Assembly: GCA_024734555.1 (NCBI GenBank)
Contig: JANPWX010000009.1
Location: forward strand, 2,547,728 to 2,611,727
Reading direction: 5' to 3'
Source of the DNA: Trochalopteron elliotii
Taxonomy: Eukaryota > Chordata > Aves > Passeriformes > Leiothrichidae
DNA: 64,000 nt
Shown: positions 62,623 through 64,000 of the stretch, piece by piece
How positions within the stretch are numbered: the stretch's first letter is position 1
Layout: each line of letters begins with the position of its first letter
Made by a program: the position numbers and the translations under genes
Notes under the pieces: generated by a model
What the model saw: only the letters and a program-made list of their open reading frames with translations
Database searches by the model: none
Told to the model about the DNA's origin: nothing

Positions 62623-64000
62623 TGTGGACATAACTTACTAGTCAGTGCATGTTATATCCCTGTTTTCACTAGTTTCTCCCCATAGACCATACAGAACAAT
62701 GTGTGAGGGGCATCAATAATTTCTGTATTAGTATATTAATCTGTTTATTGAGTCAGATGAATCTCTGGTGTTTTGTTATGTGATAGCAAGTGCACAATGA
62801 GATTTAAGAAACTGGAGTGGCAGATGCTCTAAAATATATCATTCATACAGACTCTACAAGGATGACTGTCCTCTGGTTTAGAGCTGATCACCCTTTTTTT
62901 TTTTTTTAATTTGGGGAGAAAAGGTTAACAGTTATCTGACCAGTCATCCTGTGTCACTGAGTACAAGCTAATCTGGCATGTGAATCCTTAATTTTATTTT
63001 TAGGCACCTAATTTGTTTTCCCATTTGATGGTATCTTCAGCTGAGATCGTAGGCTGCTGATCACTTGTTTTTTTCTCCTGCAGTGAATGTAATTGGACAC
63101 TCTTAACCATAGCACAACAGTTTTAAATGACACAGAAAGTAAACAAAGGCTGCTAGATTAAAGAGAAGTCTCTCAATGGATTTGTGATCAACTTGCAACT
63201 ATAATAAAAAATTACATGAAAATAGAAATGAGTAGGAAAGGTTAACCAGCTAAGATGGGAAATTATTTCAACAGCATAGGGAGTGAAAAAGAAAGGAAAG
63301 ATAGTCTCTTTACAGATATACTTCTGACATCAGCTGTTTCTCAAGAGCAATACACTAGAGCTAACAAAATGTGTCTTGTAGGATTAAAAGATACAGTTCA
63401 GATTAGGGATCAAGATTTGTGTTCTGGTTCTCATCACTGGCTTTCTGCCTAGCCCAACACCTCAATTTCTCTTCCTTCCTGTTTAGCCTATAAACACATT
63501 AGGAGTTTGTAAAATGCCTGATGACATGTTCTGCAGACTGGAAGATGTACATATAACTGGGCAACAGATAAAGTTTTCCATTCTCATGTATCTCAGCCTT
63601 GTATTCCCTTGGGCAATGATTGCTCAAGGTGGCAAAATGTACCAGAGGTGACATCTATCCCCAGTTGTTATGAACACAAGGTTATGGGTGACTTTTAATT
63701 AAGAGCAGAATATGTGCCCACAGATAGTGAAGAGTAATTCAATGGTTTTGTAGGGACCTCCCTTGTGAAAAAGGAGAAGGGATGAGAAGTGCAAAAAATA
63801 ATTAATTAAATCTCCTTCTTGGCCAGACTGTCTGTTATTCTAATAAAAGGTCAGATTACTGGTTTTTTGACAGATAAAGGCAGTAAGAGGAGACTTGATT
63901 TTCACAAAATTTGTAGAAATAAGCTCACTTCTTCATGTTAAGTTATTTGTCCAATTTGTTTGAAAGTAGCCAATAGATTTAAAAGTTACCAGGAAACAAC
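62623..64000. other. AT-rich unique sequence to the window end, no gene seen
   Basis: Short open frames only. A T run of about 14 lies near 62894-62907. A good acceptor-like CTTGTTTTTTTCTCCTGCAG ends at 63083, but all frames after it close within 14 codons. No repeat boundary. Confidence 0.5.

Noticed and set aside
1..64000. CRISPR arrays, prokaryotic operons or a phage-like system
   Set aside because: The repeats, composition and lack of dense coding show vertebrate nuclear DNA. No spaced direct-repeat array is present.

Overview
This window looks like a piece of avian nuclear genome, most likely from a songbird or another neoavian bird. The evidence is its repeats. There are four CR1 (chicken repeat 1) LINE fragments, recognisable by the degenerate ORF2 text and by 3' tails built from ATTCTATG-like octamers. 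There are also two LTR families I recognise from bird genomes: one with ends of the type TGTCCTAAGGTGAC...AAACCAAAACA, and one whose 3' end reads GGGTCAACCCACCACA. Most of the sequence is AT-rich and single-copy looking, as expected of a large intron or intergenic desert.

I could not identify any intact protein-coding gene, any confident coding exon, any tRNA or rRNA, or any CRISPR array. The longest open frames fall in three groups: remnants of transposable elements (28.9-29.4 kb, 33.1-33.5 kb, 39.4-40.0 kb), a GC-richer block open in several frames on both strands (1.17-1.79 kb), or chance frames in AT-rich DNA.

Layout: 1-6.9 kb is mostly unique, with the GC-richer block at 1.2-1.6 kb and a splice-flanked open stretch at 2.34-2.40 kb. 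6.93-7.62 kb is a complete solo LTR with a 5-bp target-site duplication. 7.6-28.7 kb is AT-rich and unique, with a 48-nt A run at 18.2 kb. 28.7-44.6 kb is the repeat-dense part: a truncated LTR (28.67-29.42), CR1 fragments (30.82-30.89 plus, 32.83-33.67 minus, 35.47-35.89 plus, 39.59-40.71 plus), a CpG-rich LTR-like element (about 41.03/41.08-41.74) and a second CpG-rich block (44.31-44.60). 44.6-64 kb is again AT-rich with simple repeats. It includes stretches (about 59.4-62.1 kb) whose texture suggests, but does not prove, conserved non-coding elements.

There is no operon or gene system here. The most informative signals are structural: the solo LTR with its duplication, a perfect 15-bp inverted duplication inside a CR1 copy that looks like a template-switch scar, the unclassified CpG-rich elements at 41 and 44 kb, a 34-bp tandem duplication, and a 10-bp-arm palindrome. 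No undescribed biological system is supported by what I can see.
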